Shown here one piece after another: positions 27,934 to 37,767 of a stretch of DNA of 64,000 nt. The position numbers and the translations under genes were made by a program. The notes below the pieces were generated by a model that worked only from the letters and a program-made list of their open reading frames with translations, was not told where the DNA came from and ran no database searches. The number at the start of each line of letters is the position of its first letter. Position 1 is the first letter of the stretch. This DNA comes from Mycobacterium colombiense CECT 3035 (GTDB lineage Bacteria > Actinomycetota > Actinomycetes > Mycobacteriales > Mycobacteriaceae), in contig NZ_CP020821.1 of the NCBI RefSeq assembly GCF_002105755.1, positions 1,984,001 to 2,048,000 of the forward strand, in the 5' to 3' direction.

Positions 27934-29332
27934 CGGGCTGCTCGGCGATCGGCATCCGCGCGGGTGCGGGGGCCGCGCGCTGCGGCCGCACGTACCTCAC
28001 CCAGGTCAACAGGGCCGCGGCGACGTAGCAGATCATGAATGCCCAGAAGGCCGGCGTCTCGGTGCCCGTGGTGGTGTAGGACTCCCGCAGCGCCAGGTTG
28101 ATCACCATGCCGCCCAGCGCACCGAACGATCCGGCGAACCCGATCAAGGCCGCCGATCTGACCCGTTCCCAGTGGCGGCGCTCGGTGTTGTCGAGGTCCA
28201 GCGCGCGGCTGCGCTCGGCGAAGACCGAGGGGATGAGCTTGAACACCGAGCCCTTGCCGACGCCGCAGAAGATGAACAGGGCGATGAATCCGGCGATGTA
28301 GCCGGCGGTGGTGTAGATCGACACCGGTGCGCCGGGGCCGCGGGTGAGGTCGTCGTGGGTGCTCACGGCCACCAGGAACCCGCCGGCGGCGATCATCGCG
28401 ACCAGCACGGTCAGCGTGACGCGGCCGCCGTCGAAGCGGTCGCCCAGCTTGCCGCCGATCACCCGCGCCACCGATCCGAGCAGCGGTCCGATGAAGGCGA
28501 TCTCCGCGGCGTGCAGGGCCGCTTGCGCGTGAGTCTGCCCGCCGGCGATCAGGTTGTGCGCGATCACCTGGCCGAACGCGAACGCGAACCCGATGAATGA
28601 CCCCGAGGCGCACATGTAGAGAAACGAGATCGCCCAGGTGTCGGGCACCGCGAGCACGGAGCGCACGTGCGCGACCTCGATGAAGTGATCCAGGTTGTCC
28701 ATGAACAGCGCGGCGCCGACGCCGACGACGGCCAAGAGCACCAGGTAGACGGCGCACACCCAGTACGGAGCCTGGTTACCCGCCGTGGCCAGTACGACCA
28801 GCCCAACGGCCTGGATGCTCGCCGCGCCCAGGTTGCCGATCCCGCCGGTGAGGCCCAGCGCGAAGCCTTTGCGACGCTGCGGGAAGAAGGATTCGACGTT
28901 GGCCAGCGAGGCCGCGTAGTTGCCGCCGCCCAGGCCGGTGAGCGCGGCGCACACCAGATACGGCCACAACGGCAGCCCGGGGTGCGCCAACAGCACGATG
29001 GCGGCCACGGTGGGGATCAGGAGCACCAACGACGACAACACCGCCCAGTTGCGGCCGCCCAGCCGGGCCGTGGCCATGGCGTACGGGATGCGCACCAGCG
29101 CCCCCACCAACGCCGCGGTGGCGCCCACCAACAGCTTGTCACCGGTGGAGAAACCGTAGACGGCCTGCGGCATGAACAGCACCATCACCGACCACAGGTA
29201 CCAGATCGAAAACGCGACATGCATGGTCGCGATGGACCAGATCAGATTGCGCCGGGCGATGACCTTGTTACCGGCTTCCCAGGCCGCGCCGTCCTCGGGG
29301 TCCCAGTGCGAGATCCGTCGTGACCACCCCAT
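27923..29332 (-). CDS. narK: Nitrate/nitrite transporter NarK (MFS)
   Basis: A 469-residue major facilitator of the nitrate/nitrite porter family with about twelve membrane segments. The two glycine-rich nitrate signatures are present: GLGGGNYAASLANV and CGVGKGSVFKLIP. A conserved arginine in the first half (LVRIPYAMATARLGGR) fits the nitrate site. The ATG at 29332 was chosen over an adjacent TTG. It corresponds to Rv2329c (narK1). With lppP and the nitrate reductase downstream it forms a nitrate-assimilation cluster, although the genes are on different strands. Confidence 0.9.
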   Translation of the reverse strand: MGWSRRISHWDPEDGAAWEAGNKVIARRNLIWSIATMHVAFSIWYLWSVMVLFMPQAVYGFSTGDKLLVGATAALVGALVRIPYAMATARLGGRNWAVLSSLVLLIPTVAAIVLLAHPGLPLWPYLVCAALTGLGGGNYAASLANVESFFPQRRKGFALGLTGGIGNLGAASIQAVGLVVLATAGNQAPYWVCAVYLVLLAVVGVGAALFMDNLDHFIEVAHVRSVLAVPDTWAISFLYMCASGSFIGFAFAFGQVIAHNLIAGGQTHAQAALHAAEIAFIGPLLGSVARVIGGKLGDRFDGGRVTLTVLVAMIAAGGFLVAVSTHDDLTRGPGAPVSIYTTAGYIAGFIALFIFCGVGKGSVFKLIPSVFAERSRALDLDNTERRHWERVRSAALIGFAGSFGALGGMVINLALRESYTTTGTETPAFWAFMICYVAAALLTWVRYVRPQRAAPAPARMPIAEQPVSS

Positions 29333-29657
29333 CAAACCTGCCTTCCAGCCTCAACGCGTACAGGCGTCACACGGATGCCGGGCCGCCCGGCGGCCGGCCC
29401 GTGTCGCTGGCCGCCCGGTGGCACCCGGCACCGGCCGCCCAGGATGACAGGACTTCCCAAGCAATCCCGCATCGTGTGATGAGAATTTCCTGAATCAACG
29501 ACGTGCGGGTTCGGCGCCGCCGCGGCCGGGCCGAAACAGCTTCGCCCCGAGCGGTTTTGAATCCCGGACCGCCGCGGGACGCGACGATACCTGTTACACA
29601 ACGCGATTGGTTCTCGGCGAGGGCACGGGCGCGCGGGGAAGTCATTGCTGTGAAACG
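29333..29657. other. Intergenic region between narK and lppP
   Basis: About 325 bases between two minus-strand genes. It should hold the narK promoter, but no clear -10 or regulator site could be assigned. No ORF with coding character and no RNA gene were recognised. Confidence 0.4.
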
Positions 29658-30140
29658 TTATTGATTCGGAACCTTGCCCAGGGTTTGCAGCTTGCCGTCC
29701 GGGCCGATCCGGAACTTCACCGTTCCGATCCCGGTGGGACAGCACAGCTGATCATTTCCCTTCTGCCACTGATATTGAACGGTGACGGTGTCCTCCGAAG
29801 GCGGTAGCACGGTTATATACGGCTTCGGGTTCGGAGTGGGGCTGCCGAGCGGCGTGTTGTGGTCGAAGAACAGCAATTGCTGCGGACTCGATTCGCTGGC
29901 GATCGTCGGGATGATCTGCACCCAGTGCAACCGGCAGTTTCGCGTGTGTCCCCGGCCCATCTCCACCCAGATGGTGCCGGGGACGGCGATGGGAACCGCG
30001 GTGATGGCCCGACGCACGGTGTCGGCCGTGGGTCCATCGGAGTCCTTGCAGGTGGCGGGTCGGGCCTGCGGCGGCGCGGGAGGCTTCCAGCCGCAGCCGG
30101 AGGCCAGCAAAACCAGGAAGATCACAATGAGCTGACGCAC
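29658..30140 (-). CDS. lppP: Lipoprotein LppP (LppP/LprE family)
   Basis: A 160-residue secreted lipoprotein. The N-terminus MRQLIVIFLVLLASGC has a classical lipobox (LASG-C, Cys 16), so it is lipid-anchored on the outer face of the membrane. The mature domain has the family's CKDSDGPTADTVRRAI and LFFDHNTPLG segments. TAAGCT is six bases before the GTG start at 30140, which suggests leaderless translation. It corresponds to Rv2330c. The function of the family is unknown. Confidence 0.85.
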   Translation of the reverse strand: MRQLIVIFLVLLASGCGWKPPAPPQARPATCKDSDGPTADTVRRAITAVPIAVPGTIWVEMGRGHTRNCRLHWVQIIPTIASESSPQQLLFFDHNTPLGSPTPNPKPYITVLPPSEDTVTVQYQWQKGNDQLCCPTGIGTVKFRIGPDGKLQTLGKVPNQ

Positions 30141-30348
30141 GCGGTGAGCTTAGCGAAGACTGTGAATGTCCCATCGGTTTGGTCAAAAACCCCGTTCCGA
30201 GAAGCGTTTCGAGAGTTGCCCTGAGTAACCTCAACCGGGACGGGCGGTCAACGGTGACCTGCACCAACGCGATCCTGGGCCATGAATTCCCCCGGCGATT
30301 TCACACCGGCGCGTTGGCCGTTGAGAGGAAGAAGTAAACCGGGGGAAA

Positions 30349-30369
30349 TTTCGGGCAGCGATGCCGAAA
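30349..30369 (+). promoter_or_regulatory. Hairpin with GCGA (GNRA) tetraloop in the nitrate reductase leader
   Basis: TTTCGGGCA (30349-30357) pairs with TGCCGAAA (30362-30369) around a GCGA loop, with one bulged G. It lies about 70 bases before the nitrate reductase GTG. Whether it lies in the mRNA, and whether it is regulatory, cannot be told from sequence alone. Confidence 0.35.
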
Positions 30370-30439
30370 CATGCCTGCTCCACAATGAACTCACCTGATA
30401 CGGAGCTAACCCGTACGCACTCGACGGAGGGACGTAAGC

Positions 30440-33400
30440 GTGGCTGCGGAGTCCATGGCGCCTGAGAACGCCGTGAACACCATGTGCGCTTACTGCGGCG
30501 TCGGTTGCGGCATGGTGTTGCAGATCACAACGGATCCGAAAACGGGCCGCGATCACGTCGCCAAGTCGGTTGGGAACAAGCAACATCCGGCCAACTTCGG
30601 CCGGTTGTGCACCAAGGGTGCCACCACCGCGGACATGCTCGCCGCGCCGGGCCGGATGGACTCGGCGCACGCGCGGGCCGACCGTGGCGAACCACTCGAG
30701 CCCATCGACATGGACCGGGCGATCTCCCAGTGCGCGAAGCGGTTACGGGCCATCATCGACGAGCACGGCCCGGACGCCTTCGCGATGTACGTCTCCGGCC
30801 AGATGTCCATCGAGGCGCAGTACCTCGCGAACAAGCTGACCAAGGGCTTCGTCGGCACCAACCAGATCGAGTCGAATTCGCGACTGTGCATGGCCAGCGC
30901 GGGTTCTGGTTACAAGCTGTCCCTGGGTGCGGACGGACCGCCCGGGTCCTACCAGGACTTCGAGCATGCCGACGTCTTTTTCGTCATCGGCGCGAACATG
31001 GCCGACTGCCACCCCATCCTGTTCCTGCGCATGATGGACCGGGTTAAGGCCGGCGCAAAGCTGATCGTGGTCGATCCGCGCCGCACCGCGACCGCCGACA
31101 AGGCCGATCTGTTCCTGCAGATCGCGCCGGGATCGGATCTGGCCCTGCTCAACGGGCTGCTGCACCTGATCGTCGAGAACGGTCACACCGACGCCGATTT
31201 CATCGCCGAATTCACCGAAGGCTGGGAGGTGATGCCCAGTTTCCTGGAGCAGTACACCCCCGACACAGTCAGCGCGGTGACCGGCATCCCCGAGCAGGAC
31301 ATCCGCGCGGCGGCCCAGATGATCGGCGAGGCCGGCAATTTCATGAGCTGCTGGACGATGGGCCTCAACCAGAGCACCCACGGCACCTGGAACACCAACG
31401 CCATCTGCAACCTGCACCTTGCCACCGGCGCGATCTGCAAGCCGGGCAGCGGCCCCTTCTCCCTCACCGGACAACCCAACGCGATGGGCGGTCGCGAGAT
31501 GGGTTACATGGGGCCGGGATTGCCGGGCCAGCGTTCGGTGGCATCCGACGACGACCGCGCATTCGTCGAAAACCTGTGGGGCATCCCGCGCGGCACGCTG
31601 CGCACCGAGGTGGGCAGCGGCACCATCGACATGTTCTCCCGGATGGCCGACGGGCAGATCAAGGCGTGCTGGATCATCTGCACCAATCCCGTTGCCTCCG
31701 TTGCCAACCGGAAGACCGTGCTGGCCGGGCTGGAGCGCGCCGAATTGGTGATGGCCCAGGATGCGTTCCTCGAGACCGAGACCAACGAATACGCCGACGT
31801 GTTGTTGCCGGCGACCCTGTGGACGGAGTCCGAAGGGGTGATGGTCAATTCCGAGCGCAACATGACGTTGTTCCAGCCCGCGGTCCGGGCGCCCAGCCAC
31901 GCCCTGCCGGACTGGCAGATCATCGCCCGGATCGCCTGCGAGATGGGCTTTTCCGAGGCGTTCAGCTACAACTGCGCCGAGGAGGTCTTCGAGGAGATCA
32001 AGCGGTTCTCGAACCCGAAGACCGGCTATGACCTGCGTGGCGTCAGCTATGAGCGGCTGCGTCAGGGCCCCCTGCAGTGGCCGTGCGCACCGGAGGGCGA
32101 CGGCGACCGAAACCCGATCCGCTATCTCAACGACGGTGTCAGCCAGACGCAGTTGGTCCGCGAGGACGGCAGCGTGCCCCGGCTGGCCTTTCCCACGGCG
32201 ACGGGCCGCGCGGTGTTCTTCGCCCGCCCGCACCTGCTGCCCGAGGAAATGCCCGACGACGACTACCCGTTCCTGCTGAACACCGGTCGCCTGCCCCACC
32301 AATGGCACACCATGACCAAGACCGGCAAGGTCGCCAAGCTCAACAAGCTCAATCCCGGGCCTTTCGTCGAGATCCACCCCGACGACGCCGCGCGCCTGCA
32401 GGTCAGCGACGACGATCAGGTCGAAATCGCCTCCCGCCGCGGCCGTGCCGTGCTGCCCGCCCTCGTCAGCGACCGGGTGCGGCCCGGCAACTGCTTCGCG
32501 CCGTTTCACTGGAACGACTCCTTCGGCGAATACCTGTCGATCAACGCGGTCACCAACGACGCGGTCGACCCGATCTCGAGCCAGCCGGAATTCAAGGCAT
32601 GCGCCGTCACGCTGACCAAGATCGCGGTCGCTGAGCCCGTTTCGGGCGCCGAGACGCCGGCACCCACCGACACACCGGAACCCGCGCCCACGGAGGTACG
32701 AGAAATCAGCGTGTCACAAGTCGACGCCCTCGGCGAATTGCTGGGTGTGGCAACACAACCCAAGCCGGAGTTCAACGAGCTCGGCCGCTCATACCTGGCC
32801 GGCATGCTGTCCGGGCTTCGCTCGGAGGCCGGGCGCCGCGCCGGCGGGGTGCCCACCCTGCCGCTGAGCGCGCCGTTCGATTCCAGCACCCGGCTGTGGG
32901 TGGACGGCCTTCTGGCGGGCCTGTTCTCGCGCATCGACGGGCCCCAGCCGGTGGGCATGCCCGAGGGCTCCCAACCGACGCCGCTGACGGCCGCCGGGCA
33001 ACCGCCTACCGCGCCGGCCGACGCGAAGCCCGCGGCCGAGCGCGCCCCCATCGTGGTGCTGTGGGCGTCGCAGACCGGGAACGCCGAGGAACTGGCCGCC
33101 GAGATCGCCGCGCAATTGGGCGCCGCCGAGCTTCCGGTCACGCTGCAGAGCATGGACGACTTTCCGGTGGGCGAGTTGGCGGCGACGAAGGAACTGTTGT
33201 TCGTCACCAGCACCACCGGCGACGGCGAGGCGCCCGACAACGGCGCCGGCCTCTGGCGGGCGCTGACCGGCGAGGGTGCGCCGCGATTCATCGACACCCG
33301 CTACGCGGTGCTCGCACTGGGCGATTCCAACTACGACGATTTCTGCGGTCACGGCCGCAAACTGGACGCCCGGCTGGCCGAGCTGGGGGCGACCCGCATC

Positions 33401-34696
33401 GCAGATCGGGTGGATTGCGAACCCGACTACGACGACAGCGCGGCGAAGTGGGTGGGCGGCGTCATCGACGCGCTGACCAAGACGCCCACGTCGGTCGGCG
33501 GCGACGGGGCCGCGGTGGCGCCGGTCCGCACTTCCCCGGTCGCGGCGCCATCGCACCAGAACGGCCACGCGACAAGCGCCTACAGCAAGAAGCATCCGCT
33601 GATCACGGGCATGGTCCGCAACACGGTGTTGAGTCAGCCGGAATCGGCAAAAGACGTGCGGCACTTGGTGTTCGACCTGCCGGAAGACTCCGTCACCTAC
33701 GAGGCCGGCGACGCGCTCGGGGTGTGGCCACGCAACAGCGACGAGTTGGTCGACGAATGGCTGTCGGTGACCGGGCTGAACGGCCAGACCCCGGTCGAGG
33801 TCGGCGAGCACGGCCTGATGTCGTTGCGCTCCGCGCTCACCGAGCGCATCGAGATCGCCCACATCAGCCGGGACCTGGTGCGGTTCGTCCAGGAGCGAAC
33901 CGGAGACCCGACGCTCGCGGAGCTGCTGAAGCCGGAAAACAAGCGCGCACTCGCGGATTGGACGTGGGGGCGCCAATCCATCGACCTGCTGTCCAAGCTG
34001 CCGGTGTCCGCGTCGGCCCACGAGTGGCTGCGGGTCCTCAAGCGCCTTCAGCCGCGGCTGTACTCGATCTCGTCGAGCCCCAAGGCATGTCCGGGGGAAG
34101 TTCACCTGACGGTGTCCCCGGTGCGGTTCAACTTCCAGGGTGTGCCGCGCCGCGGGGTGTGCTCGACCTACCTGGCCGACCGCTCCCCCGGCGACCGGGT
34201 CGCCGTCTACCTGCAGCAGTCGAGCAATTTCCGGCCCCCGAGCGACTCGGACACGCCGATGATCATGATCGGCCCCGGCACCGGTATCGCGCCCTTCCGC
34301 GGATTCCTGCAGGAGCGGCGAGCGCTCGGCCACACCGGCCCGAACTGGCTGTTCTTCGGCGAGCAGCACGCCGCCACCGACTTCTACTACCGCGACGAGC
34401 TCGAGCAGATGCGCGACGACGGGTTCCTTACCGAGCTTGACCTGGCGTTCTCCCGGGACCAGCAGCAGAAGGTCTACGTGCAGCACCTGATGCGCAACCG
34501 TGGCGCGCAGCTGTGGAGCTGGCTACAGGACGGCGCCCAGCTGTACGTCTGCGGCACCGCCGATCCGATGGCCAAGGACGTCGACCGGGCGCTGTGCGAG
34601 ATCGCGGCCGAATTCGGCAAACTCGAACCCGAGGCGGCAAGGGACTACGTGCAGTCGCTGAGCGCCGACAAGCGCTACCACCGCGACGTCTACTAA
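30440..34696 (+). CDS. narB: Assimilatory nitrate reductase fused to a CysJ-like diflavin reductase
   Basis: A 1,418-residue fusion enzyme. Residues 1 to about 720 are a cytoplasmic molybdopterin nitrate reductase of the NarB/NasA type: a [4Fe-4S] site at Cys16, Cys19, Cys23 and Cys57, and the Mo-ligand cysteine at about 150 in [11 protein letters not shown] linker (about 730-865) includes a CysJ-like N-terminal segment. A flavodoxin domain begins near 870 ([17 protein letters not shown]). The FAD/NADPH reductase part has RLYSISSSP (about 1205), [12 protein letters not shown] (about 1277) and [15 protein letters not shown] (about 1371). Electrons from NADPH thus reach molybdenum within one polypeptide. 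The GTG at 30440 follows GGAGGGA at good spacing. Related fusions occur in other mycobacteria as assimilatory nitrate reductases. Confidence 0.9.
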   Translation: MAAESMAPENAVNTMCAYCGVGCGMVLQITTDPKTGRDHVAKSVGNKQHPANFGRLCTKGATTADMLAAPGRMDSAHARADRGEPLEPIDMDRAISQCAKRLRAIIDEHGPDAFAMYVSGQMSIEAQYLANKLTKGFVGTNQIESNSRLCMASAGSGYKLSLGADGPPGSYQDFEHADVFFVIGANMADCHPILFLRMMDRVKAGAKLIVVDPRRTATADKADLFLQIAPGSDLALLNGLLHLIVENGHTDADFIAEFTEGWEVMPSFLEQYTPDTVSAVTGIPEQDIRAAAQMIGEAGNFMSCWTMGLNQSTHGTWNTNAICNLHLATGAICKPGSGPFSLTGQPNAMGGREMGYMGPGLPGQRSVASDDDRAFVENLWGIPRGTLRTEVGSGTIDMFSRMADGQIKACWIICTNPVASVANRKTVLAGLERAELVMAQDAFLETETNEYADVLLPATLWTESEGVMVNSERNMTLFQPAVRAPSHALPDWQIIARIACEMGFSEAFSYNCAEEVFEEIKRFSNPKTGYDLRGVSYERLRQGPLQWPCAPEGDGDRNPIRYLNDGVSQTQLVREDGSVPRLAFPTATGRAVFFARPHLLPEEMPDDDYPFLLNTGRLPHQWHTMTKTGKVAKLNKLNPGPFVEIHPDDAARLQVSDDDQVEIASRRGRAVLPALVSDRVRPGNCFAPFHWNDSFGEYLSINAVTNDAVDPISSQPEFKACAVTLTKIAVAEPVSGAETPAPTDTPEPAPTEVREISVSQVDALGELLGVATQPKPEFNELGRSYLAGMLSGLRSEAGRRAGGVPTLPLSAPFDSSTRLWVDGLLAGLFSRIDGPQPVGMPEGSQPTPLTAAGQPPTAPADAKPAAERAPIVVLWASQTGNAEELAAEIAAQLGAAELPVTLQSMDDFPVGELAATKELLFVTSTTGDGEAPDNGAGLWRALTGEGAPRFIDTRYAVLALGDSNYDDFCGHGRKLDARLAELGATRIADRVDCEPDYDDSAAKWVGGVIDALTKTPTSVGGDGAAVAPVRTSPVAAPSHQNGHATSAYSKKHPLITGMVRNTVLSQPESAKDVRHLVFDLPEDSVTYEAGDALGVWPRNSDELVDEWLSVTGLNGQTPVEVGEHGLMSLRSALTERIEIAHISRDLVRFVQERTGDPTLAELLKPENKRALADWTWGRQSIDLLSKLPVSASAHEWLRVLKRLQPRLYSISSSPKACPGEVHLTVSPVRFNFQGVPRRGVCSTYLADRSPGDRVAVYLQQSSNFRPPSDSDTPMIMIGPGTGIAPFRGFLQERRALGHTGPNWLFFGEQHAATDFYYRDELEQMRDDGFLTELDLAFSRDQQQKVYVQHLMRNRGAQLWSWLQDGAQLYVCGTADPMAKDVDRALCEIAAEFGKLEPEAARDYVQSLSADKRYHRDVY

Positions 34697-34806
34697 TCCC
34701 CCAGAAGGCCCGTAATACAGCCGAAACGCAGTGCACCCGCGGCTGAAACATCGCCGTCGCACCATGTGCTCAACGACTGGTGCGTACTCGATGAAGGGGT
34801 GCACGC

Positions 34807-35037
34807 ATGGCGACCGAGGACCGCCTGGGTGACCAGGAACTGCCGGCGGAGCAAGTCACCTGGGCGGGATTGCCCGTCAACCTGGATTTCGCGTTCTCCC
34901 AGGCCCAGCGCGACAAGGTCTACTCCCAGCACCTGATGCGCCAGCGCTGGTGCACGTTGGGCAACGGCGCAGCGGCACGCGACGGCGGCACCGCGGCCGA
35001 ATCACAGCCCCTCGATGCCGACCGCGTGATCGGCTGA
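34807..35037 (+). pseudogene. Small ORF resembling a fragment of the CysJ-like reductase domain
   Basis: A 76-codon frame with a good AAGGGG before the ATG. Residues 25-45 (VNLDFAFSQAQRDKVYSQHLM) match the segment [20 protein letters not shown] near residue 1335 of the nitrate reductase fusion just upstream. Neither the NADPH-binding motif before it nor the terminal CG-x-x-DPM motif after it is present. It is either a decayed duplicate or a small protein derived from one. The intact start region makes expression possible. Confidence 0.5.
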
Positions 35038-35209
35038 GCCACGACCGAGGCTGCGCGGGCGAACGCCCCGGCCCACTACCGACTGTGCAAGCGGCGGACA
35101 ACATGCCGCCGCGATTGTCAATCGAGCATCGCCGCCATGGTCGTCGCACGCGCGCGTGTTGAGCGCTCCGCACGTACCTTCGGGCAAGGACGGTGGACGG
35201 GGCACAGGC

Positions 35210-36556
35210 ATGGTGAACGTATCGATCATCGAGACGTCCGGGTTGGGCGATCGCAGCTATTTGGTGAGCGACGGCGAGGTAGCGGTTGTCGTGGACCCAC
35301 AGCGTGACATCGATCGAGTACTGGAACTGGCGGGCGACCTGCGGATCACCCACGTGCTCGAGACGCACATCCACAACGACTACGTGACCGGCGGCCTGGC
35401 GCTGTCGACCGCGACGTGTGCCGAATACATTGTCCCAGCCGGAGAAGACGTCGAGTTTTCCTGCCGCGCAGTCCACGGCGGCGACCACATCGACAGCGGC
35501 GGCATCCATCTGGAAGTGTTGCTCACCCCCGGACACACGCATCATCACATCAGCTATGTGCTTCGCGACGAGTCCGGCGACACGGTCGGAGTGTTCACCG
35601 GGGGTTCGATGCTCTTTGGCAGCACCGGAAGGACGGACCTGCTCGGAGACGAGCACGCCGAGGAATTGACTCGGCTGCAATACCATTCGGTCCGCCGCCT
35701 CGCCGACGAATTGCCGCCGTCCACCCCGGTCTATCCCACCCACGGCTTCGGCAGCTTCTGCTCGGCCGCCCCCGCGGACGGCGACGATTCCACCATCGCC
35801 GAACAGCGCCGCACCAACCCCGCACTGACCCATGATGAGCAGGACTACGTCGACGAACTGCTCGCCGGCCTCGCCGAGTTCCCGGCTTATTACGCCCATA
35901 TGGGCGTGATCAACAGGGAAGGGCCTGCGGCACCGGATCTCTCGCCGCCCTCGCTCGTCGACCCGTCCGAGCTTCGGGCACGGATCGACGCCGGCGAGTG
36001 GGTGGTGGACTTACGCAACCGGACCGCGTTCGCGACCGGACACCTTTCCGGCACATATGGATTCGAGCTGTCAGGCTCCTTCGTCAATTACCTAGGCTGG
36101 CTGTACGAATGGGGCGCGCCGCTGACCCTGATCGGCGATGACGCCAAGCAGATCGGCGACGCCCAGCGCGAGCTGTCCCGCATCGGCATCGACCGGCTCA
36201 CCGGCAGCGCCAGCGGTGACATCCACGACATAGCAGGCGATGAAGAGCTGCGCAGCTACCGAGTTGCCGACTTCGGGGAACTCGCCGAAGTGCTCGGCGA
36301 TGACCGTGTCCTGGTGCTCGATGTCCGTCAACGCGCGGAATTCGACAGCGGTCACATCCGCGGCGCGGTCAACGTCGCATTGCACGAATTGCCCGAACGC
36401 GTCGATGACCTTCCCTCCGACCGCGAGTTGTGGATCCACTGCCTGAGCGGTTATCGCGCGTCGATGGCCGCCGCCCTGCTCGACCGGCGCCATCGCCCCG
36501 TCGTGCTGATCGACGACAGCTACGACAATGCCGAAAAACTAAAACTCACAAGCTAG
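35210..36556 (+). CDS. MBL-fold hydrolase fused to two rhodanese domains (persulfide dioxygenase-like)
   Basis: A 448-residue protein. The N-terminal metallo-beta-lactamase domain resembles the ETHE1 persulfide dioxygenase branch, with THIHNDYVTGG (HxHxDY rather than HxHxDH), GHTHHHISY and PTHGFGSFCS as metal-binding segments. Two rhodanese domains follow. The first (about 255-345) lacks the active-site cysteine; the second (about 355-445) has it in IHCLSGYRAS. Such fusions oxidise and transfer persulfide sulfur. The ATG at 35210 was preferred to a longer start; no strong ribosome binding site is visible. A second rhodanese gene follows at once. A role in sulfide/persulfide detoxification is inferred. 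Confidence 0.85.
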   Translation: MVNVSIIETSGLGDRSYLVSDGEVAVVVDPQRDIDRVLELAGDLRITHVLETHIHNDYVTGGLALSTATCAEYIVPAGEDVEFSCRAVHGGDHIDSGGIHLEVLLTPGHTHHHISYVLRDESGDTVGVFTGGSMLFGSTGRTDLLGDEHAEELTRLQYHSVRRLADELPPSTPVYPTHGFGSFCSAAPADGDDSTIAEQRRTNPALTHDEQDYVDELLAGLAEFPAYYAHMGVINREGPAAPDLSPPSLVDPSELRARIDAGEWVVDLRNRTAFATGHLSGTYGFELSGSFVNYLGWLYEWGAPLTLIGDDAKQIGDAQRELSRIGIDRLTGSASGDIHDIAGDEELRSYRVADFGELAEVLGDDRVLVLDVRQRAEFDSGHIRGAVNVALHELPERVDDLPSDRELWIHCLSGYRASMAAALLDRRHRPVVLIDDSYDNAEKLKLTS

Positions 36557-36650
36557 CTCGCCGTCCGGGAAAAATTCACTTTGAACAAAAGCCTGTAGTT
36601 CGGCGCGGGCGCGGGTAGTGCTAAGTCACCACGACGACGGGAGCCAGACA

Positions 36651-37232
36651 ATGACCGCACCCAGTGCCGACGTCATCACTTCGCCAGAGCTGCGGGCGCT
36701 GCTGGACTCAACCAAAGCGCCGCGCGTCGTCGACGTGCGGACCCCCGCCGAATTCGAGGCCGCACACATCGCCGGCTCCTACAACGTCCCGATCGACGTG
36801 GTGGATCAGCACGGTCCCGAGGTCGCCCGGCGCCTCGATCGTGATCACGACATCGTGCTGGTGTGTCGTTCAGGCCGGCGTTCCACCAACGCGCAAACGC
36901 TGCTGCGAAAGGCGGGACTGACCGGCGGGCGTGTCCTCGAAAACGGGATCACCGACTGGGAGGGCCGGGGGTTCGCCGTCGAACGAGGGGCGCAGCGATG
37001 GGAACTCGAACGCCAGGTACGCCTCGTCGCGGGATCGGTCGTGCTTTCGTCGGTCCTCGGCAGCGTTGTCGTCCCGCGGCTCAAATGGCTGGGCGCCGCG
37101 ATCGGAGCGGGGCTGACCTACGCCGCGATCTCCAACACCTGCGCGATGGCGACGGCGCTGTCCAAGTTGCCGTACAACCGCGATGCGACGTCGGATACCG
37201 CGACGGTCCTATCCCGACTGGATGGCCACTGA
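36651..37232 (+). CDS. Rhodanese domain protein with C-terminal membrane segment
   Basis: A 193-residue protein. Residues about 10-105 are a rhodanese domain with VVDVRTPAEFEAAHIAGS and the active-site loop VLVCRSGRRSTNA (catalytic Cys in CRSGRR). The C-terminal third is a hydrophobic DUF2892-like region with two probable membrane segments, so the rhodanese is tethered to the membrane. GGGAG precedes the ATG at 36651. Probably co-transcribed with the upstream MBL-rhodanese protein in persulfide handling. Confidence 0.85.
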   Translation: MTAPSADVITSPELRALLDSTKAPRVVDVRTPAEFEAAHIAGSYNVPIDVVDQHGPEVARRLDRDHDIVLVCRSGRRSTNAQTLLRKAGLTGGRVLENGITDWEGRGFAVERGAQRWELERQVRLVAGSVVLSSVLGSVVVPRLKWLGAAIGAGLTYAAISNTCAMATALSKLPYNRDATSDTATVLSRLDGH

Positions 37233-37255
37233 CGCGTCGAGCGCCCCTTTATCGC

Positions 37256-37753
37256 TTACCGCTTGGGCTGGTCCGGCTGCCCGTACACCGCCACCACCAC
37301 GGTGCGGTCCATGCTGTTGTCCGACCACACCCCGATGGCGGTATTCGCGCAATCGCGGATGATCGCCATGTCATCAGGGTTGTGATACCACTGGTTGACC
37401 AGTTCCAGGCTGCTGATGGCGATGGCCGGGTTGATGGCCACCGTCTCGGCGGCCCTACCCCGGAAACCCGCGGCGTTGGCGCGGTCTTGTGGCGTCGAGC
37501 CGTCGGACCCGATGTCGTCGTTGATGTTTCGGTTGTTGATCATGTCCTCGGCGTGCCACTCGGCGGCGAGTGTGAGCGCGTTGTTCCTGATGACGTCGTT
37601 CGTGCAGCCCGCCTGGTGCTGCAGGGTGTAGACGGCGGACACCACCGCGCTGTTGAGCCGCTTGTTGTCGGCGTGCGCGGCGGGCACCGCCACGACGGCC
37701 GTCCCCAGGAGGACAACGCCAGCGGCCGACCAGGAGCGCACCGAGACTTCCAT
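37256..37753 (-). CDS. Secreted CAP (SCP/PR1) domain protein
   Basis: A 165-residue secreted protein: a signal peptide ending near VPAAHA, then a CAP fold with LAAEWHAEDMINNRNI and the C-terminal DCANTAIGVWSDNSM block. CAP proteins in bacteria are extracytoplasmic and of mostly unknown activity. The ATG at 37753 starts the signal peptide. It lies 14 bases downstream of the mce-associated genes on the same strand and may be the last gene of that operon. Function unknown. Confidence 0.8.
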   Translation of the reverse strand: MEVSVRSWSAAGVVLLGTAVVAVPAAHADNKRLNSAVVSAVYTLQHQAGCTNDVIRNNALTLAAEWHAEDMINNRNINDDIGSDGSTPQDRANAAGFRGRAAETVAINPAIAISSLELVNQWYHNPDDMAIIRDCANTAIGVWSDNSMDRTVVVAVYGQPDQPKR

Positions 37754-37767
37754 GGCGGTTGCCCGGA

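Noticed and set aside
32789-34486. 565-codon minus-strand ORF inside the nitrate reductase gene
   Set aside because: Shadow of the fusion gene; no domain and no start signal.
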